A stretch of 64,000 nucleotides of DNA from Pseudomaricurvus sp050633365. GTDB taxonomy: Bacteria; Pseudomonadota; Gammaproteobacteria; Pseudomonadales; Cellvibrionaceae. The stretch spans positions 68,484 to 132,483 of the forward strand of contig JBOEGJ010000003.1 in assembly GCA_050633365.1 (NCBI GenBank), in the 5' to 3' direction. This document shows, in pieces, positions 42,675-52,127 of the stretch (positions within the stretch are counted from its first letter, which is position 1; each line of letters opens with the position of its first letter). Below the pieces are notes generated by a model. It was not told the origin of the DNA. It did not search any database and saw only the letters and a list, made by a program, of their open reading frames with translations. A program made the position numbers and the translations under genes.

Positions 42675-42809
42675 ATGCTTGAACAAGCGGACTGGGTTGC
42701 ATTGATTGATTCTTTATTCATGACGTCGGGTTCTGTTGAGTTACTGCGCGAGGTGGGTGGTCTATGTATCGTGATCGGTTGGATGATGTGTTTGTTAGTT
42801 CGCCGCTAA
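42675..42809 (+). CDS. Possible small membrane protein (44 aa)
   Basis: An ATG-started frame of 44 residues: an acidic amphipathic start (MLEQADWVALIDSLF) and a C-terminal hydrophobic run (LCIVIGWMMCLLV) ending in Arg-Arg. It fills the 393-bp gap between the CinA-like gene and the convergent solute-binding gene, whose stop it overlaps by 4 bp. The ribosome-binding site is weak. It could be a small inner-membrane protein or chance. The rest of the gap holds nothing recognised. Confidence 0.3.
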   Translation: MLEQADWVALIDSLFMTSGSVELLREVGGLCIVIGWMMCLLVRR

Positions 42810-43585
42810 TTTGGGTTTCGAGTACTGCTTGAATCAGATTCAGATTGTCGTTGAGCTTTGGCCTTTTTATCGTCGACACAGACATTTAATTCTCGGTTGA
42901 ACTGGTCTAAGAAGTCGGGATTCCTTTCGAGAAATGGCTTGCCAAAAAAGGCCCGCATCGATGAACGTTCTATACGTTCAATGATGAATCGTTGATTACT
43001 TTTATCAAAGCCCTTGGTGACCGAAAAAAAGACTTCAGACCCGACCACTGCATCAATTCTGCCGGCATCTAACATCGAGATGAGTTGGTTGTAGTTGGTA
43101 ATGGGATAAACAAAATTACTCAAGCGTTTGGCGATATTTAGCTCTTGTGTGGCGCCACGCATGGCGGCGATACGAAGCTGGCGATTTTTTTCGATGGCAC
43201 GATTGCGGATGATAATTTTGTAGTCGTCGATCAGTACTGCCGAAGGGGTCGCGTAGGTTAGACGTTCGGTGGTGAGATTGGCGGGAAAGTAGCCATCGGC
43301 GTTGTCATTTCGAACCTCCCGCTGTATGCGAGAAAATGGTCCAAATCCATATTTCACTTGGAAGGGGATTTTTTCAAAACTGCAGTCGATGAGTTCTCGA
43401 AATCGACCCGAGAGTGTATTGTTTTCGACGTGAAGCAGTGTCTTCCATCCTGAGCTGACTTGCTGCAATGTTTGCAGGCGCACAGTGGGCTCGTCATCAA
43501 TCGCGTTGCTATGAGCACTAAGCAACAGAGTAAGCATCCAAGCACAGGCGAGCCTGTGATTAAGTGTCTTTGCTAAGGTTGCCAT
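42806..43585 (-). CDS. Periplasmic solute-binding-like protein (SBP_bac_3 type) 2
   Basis: A 259-residue protein with a signal peptide (about 24 residues, cut near AHSNA) and a family-3 solute-binding plan: CSFEKIPFQVKYGFGPFSRI, RNDNADGYFPANLT, RIAAMRGATQEL and MLDAGRIDAVVGSEVFF. There is no permease or ATPase gene nearby. A Ser-rich tail ends the protein. The start ATG at 43585 lies inside the end of an upstream NrtS-like gene, so the two may be translationally coupled; a TTG five codons earlier is possible. Confidence 0.72.
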   Translation of the reverse strand: MATLAKTLNHRLACAWMLTLLLSAHSNAIDDEPTVRLQTLQQVSSGWKTLLHVENNTLSGRFRELIDCSFEKIPFQVKYGFGPFSRIQREVRNDNADGYFPANLTTERLTYATPSAVLIDDYKIIIRNRAIEKNRQLRIAAMRGATQELNIAKRLSNFVYPITNYNQLISMLDAGRIDAVVGSEVFFSVTKGFDKSNQRFIIERIERSSMRAFFGKPFLERNPDFLDQFNRELNVCVDDKKAKAQRQSESDSSSTRNPN

Positions 43586-43790
43586 AGAGAAATACAACAA
43601 AAGGTACGCAATAGGTTAGCAGTGCGGGCAGAGGTCGAAGTGGTTGGTCACCGAATAATGCATCGTATTGATTAATCAGAAGTAGCGATGTTCCCACAAT
43701 GAGCGAGGTTTTACAGGCTTTGATAAGGAGCTGCTTGGTTAACTTTTTGATCGTCGCCGGGTCCCGAGCTGTGATTGGTGCTTCCAGTAT
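43560..43790 (-). CDS. nrtS: NrtS-like small nitrate/nitrite transporter with unusual start
   Basis: A 75-76-residue protein absent from simple ORF calls because its frame has no ATG, GTG or TTG. Two TM segments are visible: KACKTSLIVGTSLLLINQ and ALLTYCVPFVVFLYGNL. The pattern VGTxLxLINQxDALFG...LTYCVPFxVxxYG is that of NrtS, a small membrane protein shown in a cyanobacterium to support nitrate/nitrite uptake. Likely start codons are ATA at 43790 or CTG at 43787, with GAGG about eight to eleven bases upstream; the frame is open above them to a TAG. It overlaps the solute-binding gene by 26 bp. Either a non-canonical start or recent decay is possible. Family membership is by pattern recognition. 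Confidence 0.6.
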   Translation of the reverse strand: MLEAPITARDPATIKKLTKQLLIKACKTSLIVGTSLLLINQYDALFGDQPLRPLPALLTYCVPFVVFLYGNLSKDT

Positions 43791-43949
43791 AGCGAAAACC
43801 TCGCGAATATAATGACTTTTCTTTGGGCTATGAGCCTTGCTTCTGCCGTATTTCGCCTCAGTATTTTGGCTTTTGTGCGACTATGTTGCGATTGTATTAC
43901 GGCGGTTTTGTGAAAAGGGGAACAGGTTTAGGCCGCCTTATTCAAGCCT

Positions 43950-43974
43950 AAAAAAAGGGGCCCAATGGGCCCCC
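43950..43974 (-). terminator. Intrinsic terminator of the TonB receptor gene
   Basis: On the minus strand GGGGCCC-ATT-GGGCCCC is followed by a run of seven T, 39 bp past the receptor stop codon. Confidence 0.9.
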
Positions 43975-44012
43975 AGAAAAACCCGCGAAATCCGCAGGGA
44001 GAGAGTCTTTGC

Positions 44013-46400
44013 TTAGAATCTCCAGCGGCCACGAATGGAGACGCTGCTGCCTTTGCCCCATGCAACTTGCTGGCTGCCAGACATCAAGGTCATGTCGTTA
44101 GAGTAAGCAATAATGTCTTCGTCCAATAGGTTTTTACCCACTAGGGCAAGATCCCACTGATCGTCTTGAGGGGCCAAGGTCAGGCTAAGGCCAACCGAGG
44201 TGTAAGCGTCTTGTATGGCTAATTCATCGTTATCTTGAGCTGTGTGATGATCATCCAACCAGTTGGCATCTACGACGCTGCGCAGGTAGTAATCGCTGAA
44301 GTAGTACTCGTGTTCCAGTGATAGGCTAGCGGTCCACTCAGGAGTAAAGGCGCTGGTGCCGCCTTTAAGGTCCTGTTGGCAGGCTCCGGTGATTGGGTTG
44401 GCGATAACGCCCGCTGGTGCAGAACCCGCGCCCAGCGCAACTTTTTGTGCATCGGTGCAACCGGCGTTGGGGTAATCGTCAAATTCGAAATTGACGTAGC
44501 CGAGGGATCCGCGCAACATCAAGCTTTCTGTTAACTGCCATCGGCCATCGGCTTCAAGGCCCCAGATACTGGCAGAGGCGGCGTTTTCAACCACAAAACC
44601 GGTAGAGCCAGTAAAGATCGTCGCTTGGAGATCGGTGTACTCCATATCAAACAGCGCGACGTTCAACTCAGCGGCACCATCGGCTAAAGTCATCTTGGCG
44701 CCGATTTCGAAAGACTTAACCTTTTCTTGTTCGAACTCTGCTTCGTCTGCGATATCGGTTAATGCCCAGCTGTTGAAACCACCGGATTTAACACCGGTGC
44801 TCAAAGTGACGTAGGCCATCAAATTGTCGGTGGCATCCCATTGAGCATTGAGGGTGTAAGTCCACTCTTCCTCGTCACGCTGCAGATCGTGCTGATGAGG
44901 CGTAAATTCTGCCAGGCTCAACTCATAGCCCAGACAAGTTTTTTCGATATCCGTCGCCCACTCAGCGCAGTACATGTTTTGAGTGCCACTCTTGTCTTCT
45001 TCAGCGTAACGCGCCCCCACGGTGACTCGAACGGTGTCGGTCACATCGTAAGTACCTTGCGCAAAGGCCGCTAGAGTTTCGCTTTCTTGCTCGAGGCTAC
45101 CAAAGCGGGTGAACTTCGGAAGACCGCCGGCTGGGGCTAGTCCGCCAGCGACAATGACATCGCCTAAGGTGGCTGAACGGCCGGTGGGAATGCCGCTTGC
45201 GGTCAGTACTTGCGCTTCAGTATTGAAGCTAGAGCCTTGCCCAATATACAGCGAGCTATCTTGCCAGTAAGCACCGGCAATCATTTCGAAACCGTCACCA
45301 AAATCTGAGACAAAGCGAACTTCGAGACTGGTTTGATCGAAGTCTTCTTCTTCCGCCAAGCCAATACCGTCGAAGGCGTTGAAGTCAGCGTCGGTTAGGC
45401 GTTTATAGTCGTACTCGGAGTAACCGGTGATGGCTGTCCAGGTACCGTTGTCGACATCGTAGTCAACACGGAGAGACGATTCACGAGTATCGCCTTCAAA
45501 CACTTGAGCTGCGCCGTAATCGATGCCTTCGGTAGTGTTACCGATGGTGGTTTTACGGTTGCCTGGGTTCATTTCGGGGTTGTTTGGGAAAGTCGAACCA
45601 AAGGTGTTGTAGAGACCGGCCAAGCTAGCGCCAACGATATTCTCTTCGTAAGGTGCGCCTTTGTTTTCCCACTCGCCTTGTTCGTATTTGAATTTAACCA
45701 ATACACTGTCGCTGGCATCCCACTCGAGCGAGACTCGTCCAGCCCACTCATCATTTTGCGGTTCGTGGTTCCCGTAGTATTGGTTTTCTACCCAGCCCTT
45801 ATCTGTCTCACGCTGCAACAGCGCTACACGACCCAATAGTGTCTCGGTGATTGCGCCAGAAATGTAGCCTTGTACTTCGGTTTCTTCATGTTCGGGGTCG
45901 TATTGACCGCTGAGAGAACCTTCGAAGACTTCGGTGGGGGTCGCAGAAGTGATGTTCAGCGCGCCGCCAATGGTGTTTTTACCAAACAAGGTGCCCTGTG
46001 GGCCGCGCAGTACTTCAACTGTGCCAACGTCCAAGAACGAGAAGCGGGACTGAGTACCACGACCGCGGTAAACACTGTCGACAAAAGTGGGAACCGATTG
46101 TTCGATACTGGCCAATACGCCTGATTGAATACCTCGAACAGAAATTACATCGCCGAGAACGCTGGTGGTGATGTTGAGGTTCGGCACATAGGCCGAAAAT
46201 TCTTGCATGCTTGGAATGCCGGCTTCTTGAAGCTTGTCGCCGCTCATTGCGGAAACGGAGATGGGCACGTCTTGCAGGCTTTCGGCGCGCTTTTGAGCCG
46301 TTACAACGACTTCTTCAAGAGTGACTTGAGCTGTCGCTGCTGTTGAGATCAACGAGCTGAGCGCCAGCGCTAAAGGTGTTAGGGATATTGTTTTTTTCAT
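44013..46400 (-). CDS. TonB-dependent outer-membrane receptor
   Basis: A 795-residue receptor. Signal peptide (MKKTISLTPLALALSS... cut after ATA), TonB box EEVVVTA, a plug domain with PISVSAMSGDKL, VSVRG-like segment ISVRGIQSG and EVLRGPQGTLFGKNTIGGAL, then a 22-strand barrel ending in aromatic Phe (RGRWRF), as required for assembly. The plug type is common for siderophore-like and plant- or steroid-like substrates in marine gammaproteobacteria; the ligand cannot be told. The start is set at MKKTIS, with AAGAGA upstream. It stands alone, with its own terminator. Confidence 0.92.
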   Translation of the reverse strand: MKKTISLTPLALALSSLISTAATAQVTLEEVVVTAQKRAESLQDVPISVSAMSGDKLQEAGIPSMQEFSAYVPNLNITTSVLGDVISVRGIQSGVLASIEQSVPTFVDSVYRGRGTQSRFSFLDVGTVEVLRGPQGTLFGKNTIGGALNITSATPTEVFEGSLSGQYDPEHEETEVQGYISGAITETLLGRVALLQRETDKGWVENQYYGNHEPQNDEWAGRVSLEWDASDSVLVKFKYEQGEWENKGAPYEENIVGASLAGLYNTFGSTFPNNPEMNPGNRKTTIGNTTEGIDYGAAQVFEGDTRESSLRVDYDVDNGTWTAITGYSEYDYKRLTDADFNAFDGIGLAEEEDFDQTSLEVRFVSDFGDGFEMIAGAYWQDSSLYIGQGSSFNTEAQVLTASGIPTGRSATLGDVIVAGGLAPAGGLPKFTRFGSLEQESETLAAFAQGTYDVTDTVRVTVGARYAEEDKSGTQNMYCAEWATDIEKTCLGYELSLAEFTPHQHDLQRDEEEWTYTLNAQWDATDNLMAYVTLSTGVKSGGFNSWALTDIADEAEFEQEKVKSFEIGAKMTLADGAAELNVALFDMEYTDLQATIFTGSTGFVVENAASASIWGLEADGRWQLTESLMLRGSLGYVNFEFDDYPNAGCTDAQKVALGAGSAPAGVIANPITGACQQDLKGGTSAFTPEWTASLSLEHEYYFSDYYLRSVVDANWLDDHHTAQDNDELAIQDAYTSVGLSLTLAPQDDQWDLALVGKNLLDEDIIAYSNDMTLMSGSQQVAWGKGSSVSIRGRWRF

Positions 46401-46581
46401 GGGATACATCTCTTTCATCGACAAAATAGATAGGGATACTTCTGCGGTATCTTGATGAAGCTCAGATAGAGTTCTGCTTCTGATTTTGAGCGGTGCATTC
46501 TGCCTGTGATTGTCGAGGTGTGGTGTACCCTAAACGCCAGCATTTGACCGTCGGCGCCAAGGTGAGAGATGAAATAAGGAG

Positions 46582-48294
46582 TTAAGAGGAATGACTATTT
46601 TGCAGTAGGGTAATAAATTCACTCTCGGGGAGAGGTTTACTAAAAAAGTAGCCCTGATATTGATAGCACTGCTGCCTGGCCAGAAACTCGCGCTCGCGTT
46701 CGGTTTCAACCCCTTCTGCAATGACCTCCATGTTGAGGTTTTGAGTCATGCTAATAATGGTCTCGACAATACAGGCATGGCGGCGATCTGAGGTGATACG
46801 TCGAACAAAGCTCTGATCAATTTTCAGTTTGTCGATGGGTAGGCGGGTCAGGTACGCGAGTGATGAATAGCCGGTGCCAAAATCATCAATGGCGATCGAT
46901 ATGCCGAGAGATTTTAGGCGGTGCAACTTTTGTATCGCCAACTCTTCGTGATTGAGCAATGTACTTTCGGTGATTTCAATTTGCAGATGTTTGTTGGGCG
47001 TGTGGTATTGGTCGAGTTGTTTCTCGATGTGATCACAGAAACGATCCTGTTGAAACTGTATCGGGCTGATGTTGATGGCCAGAACAAAATCTTCCGATAG
47101 AGACTGATGAACCTGTTCGATGAGTGCCATGGCTGACTCGAGAATCCAATCGCCAATGGCGTGAATCATTCCCGTTTGTTCGGCGATGGGAATGAATTGA
47201 TCCGGGCCGACAAAACCCAATACCGGATTGTTCCAACGAATCAAGGCCTCGGCCCCAATCACGTTTCCGTCGTAGTCGTATTGAGGTTGATACACCAAAT
47301 GAAATTCTCGGCGTTGAAGCGCTTGCCTCAGATGGCTTTGCAGAGTGTGTTGGTACTCCGCTTGATTTCCTAACTCGGCGTCGTAAATAGCGTGGCAGTT
47401 TCTACCGCTGTTTTTTGCTGCGTAGAGAGCAATGTCTGCCTGCTGAAACTTCTTGTCGGTATTCTTTCCTTCCGGATGAATCAACGTGATTCCCACGCTG
47501 GCCCCCAGGTAATGGGTATGGGATGAAATGAGGAAAGGCAAGCTCAAGCTTTGAATGATTTCGTCGGCAAACTTTGTGGTGTGGGCAGTGATATCGTCAA
47601 CGGGGGCTTGTGCTAGGTTAACCAGCACGGAAAATTCATCACCTCCAATTCGATAAACCGCATCGTTAGTCGGTGCTACTTCTCTGAGGCGTTGAGCGAC
47701 GTCGCAGAGTAATTGGTCTCCAACTTTATGCCCTAATGAATCATTAATGGTTTTAAAGTGATCGAGATCGATAATCAGTAAAGCGGCAGGATGCTCGCGT
47801 TGCTGTTGCATAAAGTCTGTTAATATTGATTGCAGGTTGCGGCGATTGGCGAGCCCTGTCAATTGATCATGATTAGCTTGAAACTCAATTCTTTGTTGGT
47901 AGGTTTTACGTTCAGTAATGTCGGTGTAAGTGCCCAATACTCCGACGACTTTACCGGCGTTGTCGAACAGCGGAATCTTACTGGTTTGCAGCCAAAAGGT
48001 TCCGCCATCAGCTTGGGTCTGTTTTTCTTCAATCTCTATTTTGGCCTGACCATTGGCGATAACTTCGCGATCGTCTGCGCGAAAGGCTTCGGCCTGTTCC
48101 CTGCTCCATGCCAGCTCGAAGTCTGTTTTGCCATTCAGTTCTTCTAAGCTAGTAACACCTGCATCGGATAAGAATCGTCGATTACCGCCGCGATAGGCCA
48201 AATCAAGGTCTTTCCAGAAAACTCTAGATGGAATACTGTCGAGCACCAGTTGCAACATCGATGTTGGGGTGTCGAGGGGATTTGTATTGGGCAT
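46582..48294 (-). CDS. PAS-GGDEF-EAL cyclic-di-GMP enzyme
   Basis: A 570-residue cytosolic protein: PAS (about 12-130), GGDEF (about 140-305) with intact GGDEF at 217-221, and EAL (about 315-565) with EAL at 349-351, the metal-binding EITE and DDFGTGYSSL segments and KIDQSFV. Both catalytic sites look complete, so it could both make and break c-di-GMP. The allosteric I-site RxxD before GGDEF is missing (PTND), so product inhibition is unlikely. The PAS domain may sense a ligand or redox state. There is no linked partner, though a PilZ receptor is in the same window. Confidence 0.9.
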   Translation of the reverse strand: MPNTNPLDTPTSMLQLVLDSIPSRVFWKDLDLAYRGGNRRFLSDAGVTSLEELNGKTDFELAWSREQAEAFRADDREVIANGQAKIEIEEKQTQADGGTFWLQTSKIPLFDNAGKVVGVLGTYTDITERKTYQQRIEFQANHDQLTGLANRRNLQSILTDFMQQQREHPAALLIIDLDHFKTINDSLGHKVGDQLLCDVAQRLREVAPTNDAVYRIGGDEFSVLVNLAQAPVDDITAHTTKFADEIIQSLSLPFLISSHTHYLGASVGITLIHPEGKNTDKKFQQADIALYAAKNSGRNCHAIYDAELGNQAEYQHTLQSHLRQALQRREFHLVYQPQYDYDGNVIGAEALIRWNNPVLGFVGPDQFIPIAEQTGMIHAIGDWILESAMALIEQVHQSLSEDFVLAINISPIQFQQDRFCDHIEKQLDQYHTPNKHLQIEITESTLLNHEELAIQKLHRLKSLGISIAIDDFGTGYSSLAYLTRLPIDKLKIDQSFVRRITSDRRHACIVETIISMTQNLNMEVIAEGVETEREREFLARQQCYQYQGYFFSKPLPESEFITLLQNSHSS

Positions 48295-48381
48295 ATAGGT
48301 CGAGTGCTAGCTTAGGCAGTTAGCTAACAGTATAGACACATATTGCAATCGCGACGGGAAGGGGGGGGAGCCGCTGGGTGT

Positions 48382-48414
48382 GCCTTCAGGGTGGTAGCTC
48401 AAGGCCCTGAAGGC
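48382..48414 (-). terminator. Hairpin after fbp
   Basis: A perfect 10-bp stem GCCTTCAGGG/CCCTGAAGGC with a 13-base loop, 14 bp past the fbp stop. There is no T tract on either strand, so it may protect the 3' end or work with Rho rather than act as an intrinsic terminator. Confidence 0.5.
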
Positions 48415-48427
48415 AGGAGCCGAAGTC

Positions 48428-49432
48428 TCAGCTTTCGCTTAAGAATTCTTCGACTTTTTCTATCATCTTGTTAGAGCCGACAAAGAAAGGGGTGCGCTGA
48501 TGCAGCTCGTCCGGCTTGAGTGTCATGATGCGCTGTCCCGGGGCGGATATGGCGCTGCCACCGGCTTGCTCGGCCAAGAAGGCAATGGGATTGCACTCAT
48601 AAAGAAGGCGCAATTTACCGTTGGGATGACTGCTCGAAGGCGGGTAAAAGTAAATGCCGCCCTTAATGAGGTTGCGATGAAAGTCCGAAACCAGAGAGCC
48701 AATATAGCGCGAGGTATAGGGGCGATTCGTCGCTAAGTCTTCTTCCTGACAATACTTGATGTATTTCTTCACGCCTTCAGGGAAGTGAATGTAGTTGCCT
48801 TCATTGACCGAATAGATTTTTCCATCTTGCGGTGTTTTCATGTCGGGGTGGGATAGACAGAAAACGCCCAAACTTGGGTCGAAGGTAAAGCCGTTAACGC
48901 CGTTGCCAGTGGTGTAAACCAGCATGGTTGAAGAGCCGTAGATTACGTAGCCTGCTGCCACCTGCTTTTCTCCAGGCTGCAGAAAGTCCTCGGAGGTAAC
49001 TGGTTGACCGACTTTAGAAACGCGCTTGTAGATCGAAAAGATAGTACCAACCGATACGTTCACGTCGATATTGGATGAGCCGTCGAGCGGGTCCATCAGT
49101 ACGACGTACTCGCCATCTTGGCTGTTGCCCTCAAAGTTGACGTATTTGTCTTCTTCTTCCGATGCAATGCCGCAAACAACGCCGCGAGCGGCCAGCGCCG
49201 ATTTGAATTTGTCGTTGGCGTAGATATCGAGCTTTTGCTGTTGCTCCCCCTGAATATTCTCTTCACCGGCAGCGCCATTGATATCGACGAGTCCCGCCTT
49301 ATTGATCTGCCGATGCACTATCTTGGAGGCGAGACGAATAGAGGAGAATATCGAGGTGAGAGCACCACTGGCGTTAGGGTACTCAGCTTGGCGTTCGATG
49401 ATGAATTCACCGAGGGTCTTGGTCATTTCCAT
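48428..49432 (-). CDS. fbp: Fructose-1,6-bisphosphatase, class 1
   Basis: A 334-residue gluconeogenic enzyme that dephosphorylates fructose 1,6-bisphosphate. The metal-binding core MDPLDGSSNIDVNVSVGT is complete; GIASEEED and KLRLLYECNPIAFLAEQAGG carry further metal and substrate ligands. The length is normal. The first Met is used; a second Met three codons in is possible. No operon partner is visible. Confidence 0.95.
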   Translation of the reverse strand: MEMTKTLGEFIIERQAEYPNASGALTSIFSSIRLASKIVHRQINKAGLVDINGAAGEENIQGEQQQKLDIYANDKFKSALAARGVVCGIASEEEDKYVNFEGNSQDGEYVVLMDPLDGSSNIDVNVSVGTIFSIYKRVSKVGQPVTSEDFLQPGEKQVAAGYVIYGSSTMLVYTTGNGVNGFTFDPSLGVFCLSHPDMKTPQDGKIYSVNEGNYIHFPEGVKKYIKYCQEEDLATNRPYTSRYIGSLVSDFHRNLIKGGIYFYPPSSSHPNGKLRLLYECNPIAFLAEQAGGSAISAPGQRIMTLKPDELHQRTPFFVGSNKMIEKVEEFLSES

Positions 49433-49630
49433 GGGGCAACTTCTTCTAAAGGCATTTGAGCAAAGGCGCTAAGTGTCCCGTTTGGTGAAGGATTGTCAAC
49501 TGTTAATGCTCGCGGATGGCCGCTTTGTGCTATTTGTGGCCGAACAGACTGATACAAATACGGGATTTCCCCTAAGGAACCAATCCGTCGGCCAAGTCCT
49601 ATCTGAGTTTCACAAGTGAGCTCAAAGCGC

Positions 49631-50635
49631 TCAATGGTAGCGCAGCTCCGTCGCTTTCCCTCTAAATACTCGATATGAGTAGGCCGTATAGAGCAATATA
49701 ATGGGGATCACGATTAAGGCTCCGATAAGAATAAAGCTAAGAGATTCAGGTGCGCTAGCGGCATCCCAGATGGTCAGTCGGCCGGGAACCACATAGGGAA
49801 AGAAGCTGAAGGCTAATCCGACAAAACTCATCAGAAATAGGATGGCCACCAAAATAAACGGGAGCCAACTGTGGCGATCATTTGTTTTTGGCAGTCGATT
49901 TAAAAGTACTTCGTTGGCGGTGAATGCCAGCAGGCTAATGATGGGGATGAGCAAAGCGAAGAAAGCCAAGGGAAATTCAAACCAGCGGTCGAATACATTG
50001 GGGTTTATCCACAGATTCATGATTGATACCGATAATAGCCCCGCCAGAGTCATCCGCCCACTGGTTCGAGCCCAGGCAATGGCTTGAGCTTGTAATTGCG
50101 ATTCGGTTTTGAGAATCAACCAGGCGCTGCCGATGTAACAGTAGGCGGCCGAGACGCCAACGGCTGACAGTAAACAAAAGGCGATGGTCAGATAAGTAGT
50201 TTCAAACCCTGTGACGTAAGCGCCGAGCATATAGCCCTGGGTCAAGGTGGTAAGTAATGACCCGAATTTAAACAGTCGATCCCAGGCCATTTTATGGGCA
50301 ACGGCCGCTTTCGTGCGAAAGTCGAAAGCTACTCCGCGCATGATCAAACCAATTAGCATGATCACGACCGGCAGGTAGAGCTTCATCAGAATAATACTGT
50401 GGGCCGCTGGGAATGCGATTAGCATTAAGCCCACCGCCAAGACGAGCCAGGTTTCATTGGCATCCCAGAACGGCCCAATCGAAGCGATCATGACGTCTCT
50501 GTCGGTCTCTGCTTGAGTTGACGTGGGAAGTAAAATCCCAACGCCAAGATCGTAACCATCAACAATAGCGTACACGATGATGGCTAGAGCCATTAGTCCT
50601 GCAAAAATAATAGGCAGTGTATGAGCGTCCATCAT
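49631..50635 (-). CDS. cioB: Cytochrome bd-type (cyanide-insensitive) quinol oxidase subunit II
   Basis: A 334-residue, eight- or nine-TM subunit II. The IVYAIVDGYDLGVGILLP and FWDANETWLVLAVGLMLIAFP segments are the family signature. The gene overlaps subunit I by 4 bp. The start could be the first or second of two adjacent Met codons. Subunit II stabilises the haem-bearing subunit I. No CydX-like small subunit could be recognised downstream. Confidence 0.93.
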   Translation of the reverse strand: MMDAHTLPIIFAGLMALAIIVYAIVDGYDLGVGILLPTSTQAETDRDVMIASIGPFWDANETWLVLAVGLMLIAFPAAHSIILMKLYLPVVIMLIGLIMRGVAFDFRTKAAVAHKMAWDRLFKFGSLLTTLTQGYMLGAYVTGFETTYLTIAFCLLSAVGVSAAYCYIGSAWLILKTESQLQAQAIAWARTSGRMTLAGLLSVSIMNLWINPNVFDRWFEFPLAFFALLIPIISLLAFTANEVLLNRLPKTNDRHSWLPFILVAILFLMSFVGLAFSFFPYVVPGRLTIWDAASAPESLSFILIGALIVIPIILLYTAYSYRVFRGKATELRYH

Positions 50636-51999
50636 GACTGGGTTCCTGTAGTTGATAGTTCTCCGGTTATTCGTGGTTCTTCCGTTTCAAATTCTTCGAC
50701 GGTGACCGATTTTCTCGCCATCAGCAATAGCGTGTGAATGTAGGCAAGTAATAGGAAGAGGTAAACGCTGCAATAGAGTATCAGCGAGATGCCCACGTTT
50801 TCCGGGGCGATGGGGGTGACTGCGGCTTCGGTGGTCAATACTCCGGTCACCAGCCAAGGTTGGCGTCCAGTCTCGGTCACATACCATCCCGCCAAGGTGG
50901 CAATCCAACCGGAGAACATCATCAGCACAAGTACTTTTAGATGGGGCTGGGATAACTCTTGTTTTCGCACCAGCAGTTGCCAGCAACTAAACCAAGATAC
51001 CGCAATCATCAATAAGCCAATACCTACCATAATGCGAAAGCCGTAGAATACTGGCGCGACGGGGGGATGGTTACCTTCAAATTCGTTCAGTCCTTTGATT
51101 TCTCCCTCGGCTTCGTGCGTCAGAATCAAACTTGCTAATTTGGGAACCCCTATGGCGAGGTGATTGCGTCGCTGTTGTTCATCGGGAATCGCGAACAACA
51201 GCAAAGGCGCTCCTTTTTCAGTTTCCCAGACACCTTCCATTGCGGCTATTTTTTGAGGCTGATGTTCTAACGTATTCAAGCCATGAAAGTCGCCAACCAA
51301 CGCTTGCAGAGGTGCCAGTATAGCGGCGATGATGAGTCCGGTTTTTAGCGCAAGTCTAGGCGCCTTTTTTGTGTCACCTTTAATCAATCGATAAGCCGAG
51401 ATACCCGCTACAAAAAATGATGCTGTTAATCCGGAGGCGATTAACATATGGAAAAAACGATAGGGAAATGATGGGTTAAAAATAATTGAAAACCAGTCAA
51501 CGGGGAACGCGACTCCGTCTCGCATTTCAAACCCTGTAGGTGTGTGCATCCAAGAATTTAGGGCTAAAATCCAAAACGCAGATAGACTGGTACCTATGGC
51601 GACCATTAATGCGGCAAGTGTATGAACTCGGCTGGGTACGCGATTGATGCCAAAAAGCATAATGCCTAAAAATGTAGCTTCGAGAAAAAATGCGGTTAGT
51701 ACCTCGTAGCCTAGTAAGGGTCCTGCGATGTTGCCGACTGTTTCCATATAGCCTGGCCAGTTAGTTCCGAACTGAAACGACATGGTGATACCGCTAACGA
51801 CGCCGAGAGCGAAGGTCAATGCAAAGGCCTTTACCCAAAACCGGTAGGCGCGCATCCAAATCGGATCTTGGGTTTGATCGTATCGGACCTTAAAGAAAAC
51901 CAAGATCCAACAAAGTGCAATGGTTATGGTGGGAAACAAAATATGAAAACTAATGTTGGTTGCAAACTGCAGTCGAGAGAGTAGTAATGTATCGAGCAT
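50632..51999 (-). CDS. cioA: Cytochrome bd-type (cyanide-insensitive) quinol oxidase subunit I
   Basis: A 455-residue haem-bearing subunit that oxidises ubiquinol and reduces oxygen to water without pumping protons. Haem ligands are likely His18 in NISFHILFP, the His in RFFHMLIASG and a Met further on; GYEVLTAFFLEATFLG holds the conserved Glu pair. The Q-loop is short, as in the CIO (cyanide-insensitive) branch. A GAGG ribosome-binding site precedes the ATG. A GbsR/MarR-type regulator gene lies immediately upstream (128 bp) in the same direction. Confidence 0.93.
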   Translation of the reverse strand: MLDTLLLSRLQFATNISFHILFPTITIALCWILVFFKVRYDQTQDPIWMRAYRFWVKAFALTFALGVVSGITMSFQFGTNWPGYMETVGNIAGPLLGYEVLTAFFLEATFLGIMLFGINRVPSRVHTLAALMVAIGTSLSAFWILALNSWMHTPTGFEMRDGVAFPVDWFSIIFNPSFPYRFFHMLIASGLTASFFVAGISAYRLIKGDTKKAPRLALKTGLIIAAILAPLQALVGDFHGLNTLEHQPQKIAAMEGVWETEKGAPLLLFAIPDEQQRRNHLAIGVPKLASLILTHEAEGEIKGLNEFEGNHPPVAPVFYGFRIMVGIGLLMIAVSWFSCWQLLVRKQELSQPHLKVLVLMMFSGWIATLAGWYVTETGRQPWLVTGVLTTEAAVTPIAPENVGISLILYCSVYLFLLLAYIHTLLLMARKSVTVEEFETEEPRITGELSTTGTQS

Positions 52000-52127
52000 A
52001 GGTACCTCTTGAGTCTGTGATCCTAATCAGCACGTGATGTGATCAATCAGTAATTTTTGAGCTGAGCCTGTCTTTGATGCCTTAATAAGCGATACGGATA
52101 ATCTGCGATGGAATTCTTGAATTTCAT

